Positions 26,588 through 33,570 of a stretch of DNA of 40,277 bases are shown here, piece after piece; position 1 is the first letter of the stretch, and the number at the start of each line of letters is the position of its first letter. The stretch covers positions 1 to 40,277 of the forward strand of contig JAJZPC010000018.1 of NCBI GenBank assembly GCA_021811385.1. The letters are read 5' to 3'. This DNA is from Deltaproteobacteria bacterium. GTDB lineage: Bacteria > Desulfobacterota > Desulfobulbia > Desulfobulbales > Desulfurivibrionaceae. The translations under genes and the position numbers were made by a program. The notes below the pieces were generated by a model that saw only the letters and a list, made by a program, of their open reading frames with translations, did not search any database and was not told where the DNA came from.

Positions 26588-27370
26588 TTAACGGACCAGG
26601 GTGTTGGCTACTTCCAGCAGCTTGTCCGCCGTGGTGACCGATTTGGAGTTTACCTCGTAGGCCCGCTGGGTGATGATCATGTTGACCAATTCCTCGGTGA
26701 CATCCACGTTGGAGACCTCGATGAAACGCTGCTGGATGGTGCCCAGCCCATCGGTGCCGGGGTTGGCTTCGGTGGGGGCGCCGGAGGCCTCGGTTTCCAG
26801 GAAGAGATTGGCGCCGGTGCTGCGCAGGCCGCCCGGATTGACAAAACTGTGCAGGGTGAGCTGAACCGTGGCGAGCACCTGCTGCTGGGCATCCTTGGCT
26901 TCGAGCAACCCATTGTTGTTGATGCCGATGGAGGTTGTCCCCTGGGGCACGGTGAATTCGGGCTGGAGCCGGTCGCCGTTCTGGGTGACCACATTGCCGT
27001 CTCCATCGAGGCTGAAGGCGCCGGCCCGGGTGAAATAGTCCTGGCCGTCGCGGACCACCTTGAAAAACCCACTGCCCTCGATGGCGAAATCCAGGTCGTT
27101 GCCGGTTTCGGTGAGGCTGCCCTGGGTGAAGATCTTCTGCACCGAGGTGGGACGGACACCGAGGCCCACCTGGATGCCGGAAGGCACCCTGCCGCCATCG
27201 GCGGTTTCCGTGCCCATGGCCCGGAGTTCCTGGTAATAGAGATCCTCGAACTGGGCCCGGCTCTTCTTGAAGCCGGCGGTGTTGACGTTGGCCAGGTTGT
27301 TGGCGATGGTGTCCAGCTGCAACTGCTGGCCGGTCATGCCGGTGCGGCCTGAGAATAATGAGCGGATCAT
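26588..27370 (-). CDS. flgG: Flagellar distal rod protein FlgG
   Basis: A 260-aa rod protein. The N-terminal rod signature is LQLDTIANNLANVNTAGFKK (residues 17-36), followed by the FlgG-type segment QFEDLYYQEL. The D1 region DLDFAIEGSGFFKV and the C-terminal SNVDVTEELVNMIITQRAYE, followed by VNSKSV, are both conserved. AAGGGGA lies 5 nt before the ATG. It forms the distal rod on which P and L rings assemble. It starts 31 bp after flgF. Confidence 0.97.
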   Translation of the reverse strand: MIRSLFSGRTGMTGQQLQLDTIANNLANVNTAGFKKSRAQFEDLYYQELRAMGTETADGGRVPSGIQVGLGVRPTSVQKIFTQGSLTETGNDLDFAIEGSGFFKVVRDGQDYFTRAGAFSLDGDGNVVTQNGDRLQPEFTVPQGTTSIGINNNGLLEAKDAQQQVLATVQLTLHSFVNPGGLRSTGANLFLETEASGAPTEANPGTDGLGTIQQRFIEVSNVDVTEELVNMIITQRAYEVNSKSVTTADKLLEVANTLVR

Positions 27371-27401
27371 GCTGGTCCCCTTATGCTGTTTGAGTTAACG
27401 G

Positions 27402-28127
27402 CTATCCTGCCAGGCTGCCGACCCTGCGCACGGCAAGGTCGTCAAGGTCGTCCACGGCCCGGATCATTTTTTGCTGTCCTTCATAGGCGCGGTACAGATC
27501 GATCATCTCCGTCATTTCCGTGACGGTATTGACGTTTGATTTTTCCAGATGCCCCTGCATGATTTGCAGATTCTCCGGGGTTTCCGCCGGAGCCCCCTCG
27601 GCAAGGCGGAAAAGATTTTCTCCTTCCTTTTTCAGAGCCTGCGGGTCCGCGGTGACCACCGCCAGGCGGTCGACCGCAAGGCCATCGACAAACAGGCGGC
27701 CGTCGCGGGCCACATCAACCTTGTTGCCGTTGATGGTGATGGGGCCTGCCTCGCCGAGTACGGGGTAGCCGTTGGCCGTGACCAGCACCCCTTCGTTGTT
27801 GCGCTGGAAGTTGCCCGCCCTGGTAAGGCGCTCCCCGGCCGGAGTCTGGACCCGGAAAAAACCATCCCCGGAAATGGCCATGTCAAAGGGAGCGTCAGTT
27901 TTTTGAACAACGCCCTGCTGGTGGACCGTGTTGATGCGCAGTGCCTTGCCGACCCGCTGGCGGGTGCGGTTGGCCTGGTAGAGCATCTCGTCGAAGGTGA
28001 CGGTTTCCTTCTTGAACCCCGGCGTGTCGACATTCGCCAGGTTGTTTGCCACCTGGTTGAGCCGCTGCTCATGGTTGATCAGGGTTTCGACGCCTTCCAG
28101 CAATCCGAGTCTGTTATGGATGAACAT
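27402..28127 (-). CDS. flgF: Flagellar proximal-rod protein FlgF
   Basis: A 241-aa rod protein of the FlgF/FlgG family. The signature RLNQVANNLANVDTPGFKKE starts at residue 23, with DAPFDMAISGDGFFRVQTPA in the middle and SNVNTVTEMTEMIDLYRAYE near the C-terminus. It precedes flgG, the usual flgF-flgG order, and is shorter than FlgG. It is the first gene after the sigma-54 promoter at 28159-28175. AGAGG lies about 8 nt upstream of the ATG. Confidence 0.92.
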   Translation of the reverse strand: MFIHNRLGLLEGVETLINHEQRLNQVANNLANVDTPGFKKETVTFDEMLYQANRTRQRVGKALRINTVHQQGVVQKTDAPFDMAISGDGFFRVQTPAGERLTRAGNFQRNNEGVLVTANGYPVLGEAGPITINGNKVDVARDGRLFVDGLAVDRLAVVTADPQALKKEGENLFRLAEGAPAETPENLQIMQGHLEKSNVNTVTEMTEMIDLYRAYEGQQKMIRAVDDLDDLAVRRVGSLAG

Positions 28128-28158
28128 GGCATACCTCTTCTGTGTTTGTGTCCTATTG

Positions 28159-28175
28159 TTGCAAGAGGCGTGCCG
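28159..28175 (-). promoter_or_regulatory. Sigma-54 promoter of the flgF operon
   Basis: Minus strand CGGCACGCCTCTTGCAA differs from the sigma-54 consensus TGGCACG-N4-TTGCW at one position and keeps the invariant GG (-24) and GC (-12) with exact spacing. Initiation would be near 28149, giving a leader of about 22 nt that contains the flgF ribosome-binding site. Confidence 0.88.
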
Positions 28176-28363
28176 GGGATGTTGTTCGGGCGGAGGAGCG
28201 GGGGTGTTCGTGTGCTAAATGAAGTGAATACAAATGGTTACGCGGTTTGTTGCGGGAGGTGGGGCCGGGTGTTGGGAGCGTCAAAAAAATGGATGCTCGG
28301 GCAGGAGGGGAGGTATATTTTGCCTAGCGGGGAATGCGGAGATTGCTTGGCAATCAGAGAATC

Positions 28364-28642
28364 TTACGAGGGGGTCATCTTGCTGTTGGCCCGGTAGACA
28401 AAGGCAAGGATCTCCGCCACCACCAGATAGGTGTCCGGGGGGATATCGGCATTGAGGTTCAGCTTGGCCAGGATCTCCACCAGATCGGCATCCTCCTGAA
28501 TGGGGATGCCGTACTCCTTGGCCAGGGCGATGATCTTCTCCGCCACCTCCCCGGCGCCCTTGGCAACCATCTTGGGCGCTTCATCACGGCTTGTGTCGTA
28601 GCGGAGGGCAACAGCCTTTTTTTTTGCTGGCGTATCTGGCAT
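28364..28642 (-). CDS. FlhB C-terminal-domain homologue (FlhX/YlqH type)
   Basis: A 92-aa soluble protein equal to the cytoplasmic domain of FlhB/YscU export-switch proteins. It starts directly at KKKAVALRYDTSRDEAPKMV, lacking the NPTH autocleavage site and the membrane domain. The rest is well conserved: AKEYGIPIQEDADLVEILAK and NADIPPDTYLVVAEILAFVY. In other bacteria stand-alone copies can partly replace the cleaved FlhB C-terminus in export-substrate switching; its role here is inferred. The start at 28642 has a weak ribosome-binding site. It lies upstream of flgF on the same strand and has a separate TATAAT -10 box at 28698-28703. Confidence 0.88.
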   Translation of the reverse strand: MPDTPAKKKAVALRYDTSRDEAPKMVAKGAGEVAEKIIALAKEYGIPIQEDADLVEILAKLNLNADIPPDTYLVVAEILAFVYRANSKMTPS

Positions 28643-28723
28643 TATGGGCGCTGCTTGTATGGTTGGGTTTGTGCGTGGCCAAGGGATTATTGCAGCAATT
28701 ATACCCCACAACAATCGGAGCGG

Positions 28724-29431
28724 ATGAAAAAAATGCAATTCGGACAAACCTTGCAGTCGGGACGGCTTATCTTGCGGTACAAGCGGTTTCTTGCCGACGT
28801 GGAAATGGACGATGGCCGTCTGCTCACCGTGCATTGCCCGAATTCAGGCAGCATGCTGGGCTGCAAGGAGCCCGGCAGCCCGGTGCTCGTCTCCCTGGCG
28901 GACAACCCCAAGCGCAAGTATGGTCACACCCTGGAGATGGTGCGGGTGGGCGCGACCTGGGTGGGGATCAACACCGCCCGCACCAACGGGCTGGTGGCCG
29001 AGGCCATTCAGGCGGGGGTGGTGACGGAACTGGCCGGGATCGAGACGATCCGGCCAGAAGTCAAGGTGTCGGATAAAAGCCGGTTAGACTTTCTCCTCAC
29101 CCGTGGCCAGGAGAAGATCTATGTGGAGGTGAAGAACTGTAGCCTGGCCCTGGACCGGGCGGCCATGTTCCCCGATGCCGTTACCGTGCGGGGCGCGAAG
29201 CATCTGGCCGAGCTGTTGGCCCTGCGCCAAACCGGCTGTAGGGGTGTGGTTTTTTTCTGCGTGCAGCGGGAGGATGTGGATTATTTTTCTCCGGCCGAGC
29301 ACATTGATCCGGGGTATGCCAAAGCGTTGCGGGAGGTGGCGGCCCAGGGGGTGGAGGTGCTGGCCTATGGGGCATCCCTGAGCCCGGAGGCGATCACTGT
29401 TGTGCGAAAACTGCCGGTGCGGCTGGGCTGA
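28724..29431 (+). CDS. sfsA: SfsA family protein (sugar fermentation stimulation protein A)
   Basis: A 235-aa protein. The N-terminal OB-like part has GRLILRYKRFLADVEMDDGR and VHCPNSGSMLGCKEPGS. The nuclease-like C-terminal part has SRLDFLLT followed by IYVEVKNCSLALDRAAMFPD and GAKHLAELLAL, conserved in SfsA. In E. coli it was linked to maltose metabolism, but the fold suggests a DNA-binding or nuclease-related activity; the true function is unsettled. The ATG at 28724 follows GGAGCGG closely and 28733 is an alternative. It is divergent from the FlhB-like gene. Confidence 0.93.
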   Translation: MKKMQFGQTLQSGRLILRYKRFLADVEMDDGRLLTVHCPNSGSMLGCKEPGSPVLVSLADNPKRKYGHTLEMVRVGATWVGINTARTNGLVAEAIQAGVVTELAGIETIRPEVKVSDKSRLDFLLTRGQEKIYVEVKNCSLALDRAAMFPDAVTVRGAKHLAELLALRQTGCRGVVFFCVQREDVDYFSPAEHIDPGYAKALREVAAQGVEVLAYGASLSPEAITVVRKLPVRLG

Positions 29432-29461
29432 CGGCCGGGAAAGGGGGTGCCGCCGGGCTCT

Positions 29462-29590
29462 TGCCTCCCCTCCCTCGACGGGAGGGGACCGAGGGGTGGG
29501 TGAAGTTGCCGATGGCCTCGGATGTGGCAAGTACCCCCACCCCCTAACCCCCTCCCGTAGGTAAGCGCAGACTCCGGGGGAGGGGGAATT
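29462..29590. repeat. Composite palindromic repeat, copy 2
   Basis: Same architecture as the reverse complement of 7181-7303: a GC-rich hairpin half (29462-29510), a 21-nt non-matching spacer (29511-29531) and a second half (29532-29590) containing AGGTAAGCG and ACTCCG. It lies between sfsA and queC, is non-coding, and probably acts as a transcription barrier. Confidence 0.85.
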
Positions 29591-29687
29591 TCATTGCACC
29601 GTGAAAATCTGTGCTGAATAGTTACGATCTAATTTTCTCAGCTTGCTTCGCCGCAACCCTTGCAATAAAGTAACGAGAACAGAAAAC

Positions 29688-29710
29688 GGCCGCCTGATGC
29701 GGCCAGGAGA
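29688..29710 (+). promoter_or_regulatory. Hairpin abutting the queC ribosome-binding site
   Basis: GGCCGC-CTGAT-GCGGCC (29688-29704) forms a perfect 6-bp hairpin directly followed by the AGGAGA ribosome-binding site (29705-29710). It may influence initiation. No preQ1 riboswitch consensus could be fitted in 29591-29716. Confidence 0.45.
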
Positions 29711-29716
29711 TATATT

Positions 29717-30412
29717 ATGATGCAAAAAAAACCAAAAGCGGTGGTGCTCTTGAGCGGCGGGCTTGATTCTGCCACGGTTCTGGCCATGGCCATGGCCGAG
29801 GGCTACGAGTGCTGCTGCCTCAGCTTTGCCTACGGCCAGCGCCAGCAAGTGGAGCTGGAGCGGGCTAAGGCCAATGTCGCCCGCAGGGGGATCGAAAAAC
29901 ACCTCATCCTTCGCCTCGATCTCGACGCCATCGGCGGCTCGGCCCTGACCACGGATACCGCCGTGCCCAAGGGCCGCAGTCAGGCGGAGATGAACGGTTC
30001 CATCCCCATCACCTACGTGCCGGGCCGCAACACCATCTTCCTCTCCTACGCCATGGCCTGGGCCGAGGTGCTGGGCGCGGGCGATGTGTTTCTCGGGGTC
30101 AATGTCATGGATTACAGCGGCTATCCCGACTGCCGCCCGGAGTTTCTCGAAGCCTTTGAGCGGGTGGCCAATCTGGCCACCAGGGCCGGGGTGGAAGGGG
30201 AGACCCGTTTCCGGGTCCATGCCCCGCTCCTCAAGCTGACCAAGAGGGAGATCATCGAAAAAGGGTTCGAGCTCGGGGTGGATTACGGCCTGACCCACAG
30301 CTGTTATGACCCGGACGCACAGGGGCGGGCCTGCGGGAGTTGCGACAGCTGCCTGTTGCGGCTCAAGGGGTTTGCCGAGGCCGGGCGGGTTGATCCGGTG
30401 GAGTATCAGTGA
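29717..30412 (+). CDS. queC: 7-cyano-7-deazaguanine synthase QueC
   Basis: A 231-aa ATP-dependent enzyme converting 7-carboxy-7-deazaguanine to preQ0 in queuosine synthesis. The PP-loop motif [14 protein letters not shown] lies at residues 13-26. The conserved [20 protein letters not shown] and [16 protein letters not shown] follow. The C-terminal zinc site is formed by cysteines in [20 protein letters not shown]. No other queuosine genes are adjacent. Tandem ATG codons at 29717 and 29720 are possible starts after AGGAGA. Confidence 0.97.
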   Translation: MMQKKPKAVVLLSGGLDSATVLAMAMAEGYECCCLSFAYGQRQQVELERAKANVARRGIEKHLILRLDLDAIGGSALTTDTAVPKGRSQAEMNGSIPITYVPGRNTIFLSYAMAWAEVLGAGDVFLGVNVMDYSGYPDCRPEFLEAFERVANLATRAGVEGETRFRVHAPLLKLTKREIIEKGFELGVDYGLTHSCYDPDAQGRACGSCDSCLLRLKGFAEAGRVDPVEYQ

Positions 30413-30435
30413 TAATGCATAATGAAGAGGGCACA

Positions 30436-31431
30436 ATGAAGAATGCATTGGGCGGGTTGTTCATGGTCGGCCTGCCAGGGACGGAGCTGGATGATTCCAC
30501 CCGCGACCTTATTAATAGGTATGGGATCAATAATTTCATCCTCTTCAAGAGAAACGCCGAGAATCCGGAGCAGATTCGCACCCTCTGTCTTGGGCTGGCT
30601 GATGCCTGCCGCGCGGCCGGGCTGGGTGCGCCGCTGATCTCCATCGATCAGGAGGGCGGCACCGTGGCCCGGCTCAAGGCGCCCCATTTCACCGAGTTTC
30701 CCGATGCCAGGGCGCTGGCGGAGAGTGAGCGGGCAGAGGAGTTGCTGACTGACTATGCCCGCACCTGCGCCAAGGAATTATTGGCGGTGGGGATCAATAT
30801 GAATCTGGCCCCGGTGTTGGATGTGAGCCCGGCCGGGCTGGGGTTGTTCATGGAAAGGCGAGCCCTGGGCGGGACGCCGGAGCAGGTGGCCCGGCTGGGC
30901 GCGCTGGTGATTACGACCATGCAGGATAACGGCTTGGCTGCCTGCGCCAAGCATTTTCCCGGATTGGGCGGAGCAACTCTGGACCCCCACAAGGTGCTGC
31001 CCGTGGTGGATCGCTCGCTCGAAGAGCTGCGCGGCTGCGATCTGGTGCCGTTTGTCGAGGCGATCCGGGCGGGAGTGGCCGGGGTGATGACCTCGCATAC
31101 CGTGTATCCGCAGCTTGATTCCGAGTTCCCCGCCACTCTGTCGCCGCGGATTTTGGGCGGAGTGCTCCGCGATGAGCTGGGATATGATGGGATGGTGGTT
31201 ACCGACGATCTGGAGATGGGGGCCATTGAGAATGAAGGCACGGTGGCGGATGCGGCGCTCACCTCATTTTTGGCCGGGGCGGATATGCTGTTGATCTGCC
31301 AAGAGCACTCGAAGATTATTGCGGCCCATGAATTATTGAGTAAGGCGGTGGGCGGGGTGGTTTCCGGGGAGAGGGTGCGGAGGTCGCTGGAGAGGATTGG
31401 TGTGGTGCGGAGGCGGTTTGCTGGGGTTTGA
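30436..31431 (+). CDS. nagZ: Beta-N-acetylhexosaminidase NagZ-type (glycoside hydrolase family 3)
   Basis: A 331-aa cytoplasmic enzyme that removes GlcNAc from muropeptides during cell-wall recycling. Substrate-binding DQEGG is at residues 71-75, the KHFPGLG motif at 172-178 with H185 nearby as the general acid/base dyad loop, and the nucleophile aspartate in VVTDDLEMGAI (257/258). The family-typical second domain is absent, as in proteobacterial NagZ. The ATG at 30436 follows GAGG by 5 nt; an in-frame GTG at 30409 overlaps queC but is less likely. It ends 60 bp before the cassette core site. Confidence 0.93.
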   Translation: MKNALGGLFMVGLPGTELDDSTRDLINRYGINNFILFKRNAENPEQIRTLCLGLADACRAAGLGAPLISIDQEGGTVARLKAPHFTEFPDARALAESERAEELLTDYARTCAKELLAVGINMNLAPVLDVSPAGLGLFMERRALGGTPEQVARLGALVITTMQDNGLAACAKHFPGLGGATLDPHKVLPVVDRSLEELRGCDLVPFVEAIRAGVAGVMTSHTVYPQLDSEFPATLSPRILGGVLRDELGYDGMVVTDDLEMGAIENEGTVADAALTSFLAGADMLLICQEHSKIIAAHELLSKAVGGVVSGERVRRSLERIGVVRRRFAGV

Positions 31432-31490
31432 GGGATGGGATTTTGTGCATATTTCCGGCTATCATGATAGCTAGGTCCGTAGGATAACTT

Positions 31491-31497
31491 GTTAGGC
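31491..31497 (+). other. Integron-type core site GTTAGGC at the start of cassette 1
   Basis: GTTAGGC fits the GTTRRRY core cut by integron integrases between G and T. The cassette would begin TTAGGC at 31492. Its complement matches the R'' box GCCTAAT of the attC at 32115-32121 in six positions, as expected for the two ends of one cassette. No full attC or attI could be folded on the nagZ side, although a palindrome GCTATCA/TGATAGC lies nearby. Confidence 0.6.
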
Positions 31498-31541
31498 CGC
31501 ACTCACCGGCACCGATCACTTGTACGAAACAGGACTTCAAG

Positions 31542-32120
31542 ATGAAAACAGTACGAACATCGGTAGAGGCATGGTCACGTGAAGATCTTGTGCGCGCCGC
31601 GATAGCGATGATGAAGATCGCCGGTTGGTCGCTGGCTCTCATTTGGGCTGCCTACCTAGTTCGATTTACCTCAATTCTTGGTCCGTTTCATACGTTTCTA
31701 TTTGGCTCTGAGACACCCGACCAGATCGCGAATGCGAAGGCAGCATGGGGCCAATTCGGCGATTTTGTGGGAGGCACGCTTAATCCGCTAGTGAGTCTGC
31801 TTGCCTTGGTCGGCTTGGTGTTCACCATCTTGCTGCAGCATGAGGCGATGATGCGTGTTCAAAAAGATGCCGCAGCTAGCCAAAAGGCGCTCTCGGATCA
31901 AACGCGGCTGTCACTTGAAGCTGCTAGGCTTCAGTCATTGGCAGCCGCCCTCGAAGTGACTACAGAAATGCATCGCCAAGCTGTCGCAGTCAGCCACATT
32001 TCGGTAATAGATCTTTTGAGGCGGAAGGAAAATATTGCGGACCAAATCCTTGAGATCAATGAGCGGCTGGCAAGGCAGACACAAGCAACGGATGAGGAAG
32101 CTGCGACAGGTGCGGCCTAA
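31542..32120 (+). CDS. Cassette 1: two-TM coiled-coil protein resembling the N-terminus of phage abortive-infection (putAbiC-like) proteins
   Basis: A 192-aa protein. Two membrane segments are visible, at about residues 24-45 (MKIAGWSLALIWAAYLVRF) and 83-102. The second is preceded by AWGQFGDFVGGTLNPLVSLL, a motif typical of putative phage abortive-infection proteins (PF16872-like) and related two-TM proteins. A coiled coil follows (ALSDQTRLSLEAARLQSLAA), and the protein stops without the large C-terminal domain of full-length members. AGGA lies 7 nt before the ATG. The stop codon TAA lies inside the R'' box of the attC, a common cassette feature. Function as a defence protein is inferred from resemblance only. 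Confidence 0.7.
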   Translation: MKTVRTSVEAWSREDLVRAAIAMMKIAGWSLALIWAAYLVRFTSILGPFHTFLFGSETPDQIANAKAAWGQFGDFVGGTLNPLVSLLALVGLVFTILLQHEAMMRVQKDAAASQKALSDQTRLSLEAARLQSLAAALEVTTEMHRQAVAVSHISVIDLLRRKENIADQILEINERLARQTQATDEEAATGAA

Positions 32121-32183
32121 TCATTCAATCGAGAAGGCGCACCCCGGCAAGCCGGGTCACGCCTCTCATTTCAAACGTTGAAC
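32115..32183 (+). other. attC recombination site (59-base element) of cassette 1
   Basis: Boxes in order: R'' GCCTAAT (32115-32121), L'' GAGAAGGCG (32131-32139), a central hairpin CCCGGC-AA-GCCGGG (32143-32156), L' CGCCTCTC (32160-32167) and R' GTTGAAC (32177-32183, fits GTTRRRY). L'' and L' pair with one unpaired extrahelical base, the feature that sets strand choice by integron integrases. Total length is 69 bp, within the normal range. The unpaired spacers CATTCAATC and ATTTCAAAC flank the inner boxes as expected. Confidence 0.85.
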
Positions 32184-32193
32184 GAGGATGACC

Positions 32194-33162
32194 ATGATGA
32201 ATCGAGAGCGATTCATTTATTTTATGCAGAATGGAGAGAAGGGGCCAATAAAAATAGGTCTCGCTTTTGACGTGCAGCGGAGATTGGCTCAAGCTCAGAC
32301 ATTTAATTACCAAGCAATTACCCTTCTCGGACACATCCCTGGTGATCAACGGCTTGAAACGGCTCTTTTGAAAAGGTTTTTTCCATATCACCTCTTGGGT
32401 GAGTGGTTCGCGTTTAATGACGAACTATACAATCTCGCAAGGGGCGTTTTCGATGTAGAGTATGAAAAGTATGGCGATAGAAATTATTTGGTACTTTATC
32501 GACAGACCACCGAATCTATGACCGATCCTTGCCCGTTCTGCCTGGCATCACATAGTCATGGAATCGGTGATGGACATCGAGTAGAGCACTGTCTCCCCCA
32601 ACACGGTCGATCCTCGATACTTACAACTGACGGCACATCCCTTTATCGCGATCACGGGTATATCATAAAGACCCGTGATCCAGACGGACCACCTCCAAAA
32701 GAACCAAGATGCAACCGAGTGAGTGAGGTTCGGCTCCGAGTTTTCGCAAATTTACTAACATTTGCCACGAACAAGTTTATTGAATCTAATATTTTTTCTG
32801 TCGATCCAGCAACGATCCCGCCGAAAGGTGGCGTAGAACTTCTTGTAAAATATCCTGATGGGACACCATGTAAGATACGATGCAATGACGCAGGGTATGG
32901 TGAAGTCGGAATAAATATACTTTACGGGATAAAGAGCGCCGACCCTCCTGTGTACACTTTCGTGTCCAGACAATCCAAAGAAATATGTTCTGCTCATGCG
33001 GCTGGCTGGCTTGAGCGCAGGGTAGGGAAATATCTTCAGATACCGGCTGAGTCGACATCCATTGAGCTTTATTGTGCAAAGCATGTTTGTAAGCAACTCG
33101 CAGAGCGAGAAATTCAGCCAATTGCGGATTCGTTCAAGAAGCAAGGTCCATTTCATCTTTAA
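32194..33162 (+). CDS. Cassette 2: GIY-YIG (MUG113/T5orf172-like) nuclease-domain protein
   Basis: A 322-aa protein. Residues 6-80 fit the GIY-YIG fold of the MUG113/T5orf172 group: RFIYFMQNGEKGPIKIGLAF (the GIY and YIG equivalents), an RR pair, and GDQRLETALLKRFFPYHLLG with the glutamate. A zinc-binding-like region follows (CPFCLASHSH, then GHRVEHCLPQHG). The C-terminal 150 residues are not recognised. GAGG lies 6 nt before the ATG at 32194; 32188 and 32197 are alternatives. Base composition is visibly richer in A+T than in flanking genes, suggesting foreign origin. It begins right after the attC at 32115-32183. Confidence 0.75.
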   Translation: MMNRERFIYFMQNGEKGPIKIGLAFDVQRRLAQAQTFNYQAITLLGHIPGDQRLETALLKRFFPYHLLGEWFAFNDELYNLARGVFDVEYEKYGDRNYLVLYRQTTESMTDPCPFCLASHSHGIGDGHRVEHCLPQHGRSSILTTDGTSLYRDHGYIIKTRDPDGPPPKEPRCNRVSEVRLRVFANLLTFATNKFIESNIFSVDPATIPPKGGVELLVKYPDGTPCKIRCNDAGYGEVGINILYGIKSADPPVYTFVSRQSKEICSAHAAGWLERRVGKYLQIPAESTSIELYCAKHVCKQLAEREIQPIADSFKKQGPFHL

Positions 33163-33263
33163 ATGATTGCAGACTTAAAGCGATAAATAGGGAAATTGGG
33201 ACGGATTTATTATTCTGATTACCAAGCAATCTTATCAATCAGGGTAATGGGCTTCATCCTTCT

Positions 33264-33298
33264 GTTCTTTTTCTTTTGCTTGCCCAAAGAAAAAGAAC
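33264..33298. repeat. 13-bp perfect inverted repeat, A/T-rich
   Basis: GTTCTTTTTCTTT (33264-33276) and AAAGAAAAAGAAC (33286-33298) with the 9-nt loop TGCTTGCCC. Similar TTTTGCTTGCCC-AAAG palindromes are widespread as intergenic repeats in proteobacteria. It sits in a gene-free stretch (33163-33570) between the cassette gene and the toxin-antitoxin pair. Confidence 0.85.
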
Positions 33299-33463
33299 CA
33301 AAAAGAAAAGGCACCCAGCCACTTGTCCCGCCGCAGGCGGGATGCCCTGTGCTCCTCGGCGGAAAAGAAACGAAAAAAGAAACGGAAGAAACAGAAACGG
33401 GGTCGGACCAAGGCAACTGATTGATTTGACAGAAGAAGGGTATGAAAGATTGGCTGTATTTCG

Positions 33464-33504
33464 CCTCAAAAGCCCATTTTGATGGCCAAAATGGGCTTTT
33501 GAGG
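33464..33504. repeat. 17-bp perfect inverted repeat
   Basis: CCTCAAAAGCCCATTTT (33464-33480) and AAAATGGGCTTTTGAGG (33488-33504), 7-nt spacer. It lies about 65 bp downstream of the antitoxin stop on the minus strand and may serve as a bidirectional terminator or be a dispersed repeat. A smaller hairpin CTGCGG/CCGCAG (33516-33531) follows. Confidence 0.85.
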
Positions 33505-33570
33505 GGGGCACTTCCTGCGGGCAAGCCGCAGATGTTCTTGTTATGCGCAATGGGAGTGTTATCGTTGGGC

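Noticed and set aside
29591-29716. preQ1 riboswitch upstream of queC
   Set aside because: The ACCC and A-rich tail elements could not be fitted to the class I, II or III patterns; only a short hairpin next to the ribosome-binding site is supported.
33196-33420. 74-codon frame downstream of the GIY-YIG gene
   Set aside because: It runs through an A/T-rich palindromic repeat and translates to a lysine/glutamate-rich sequence without a ribosome-binding site.
33540-33546. GTTATGC as a second integron core site near the toxin-antitoxin pair
   Set aside because: It breaks the GTTRRRY pattern and no matching R'' box or paired L boxes could be found around it.
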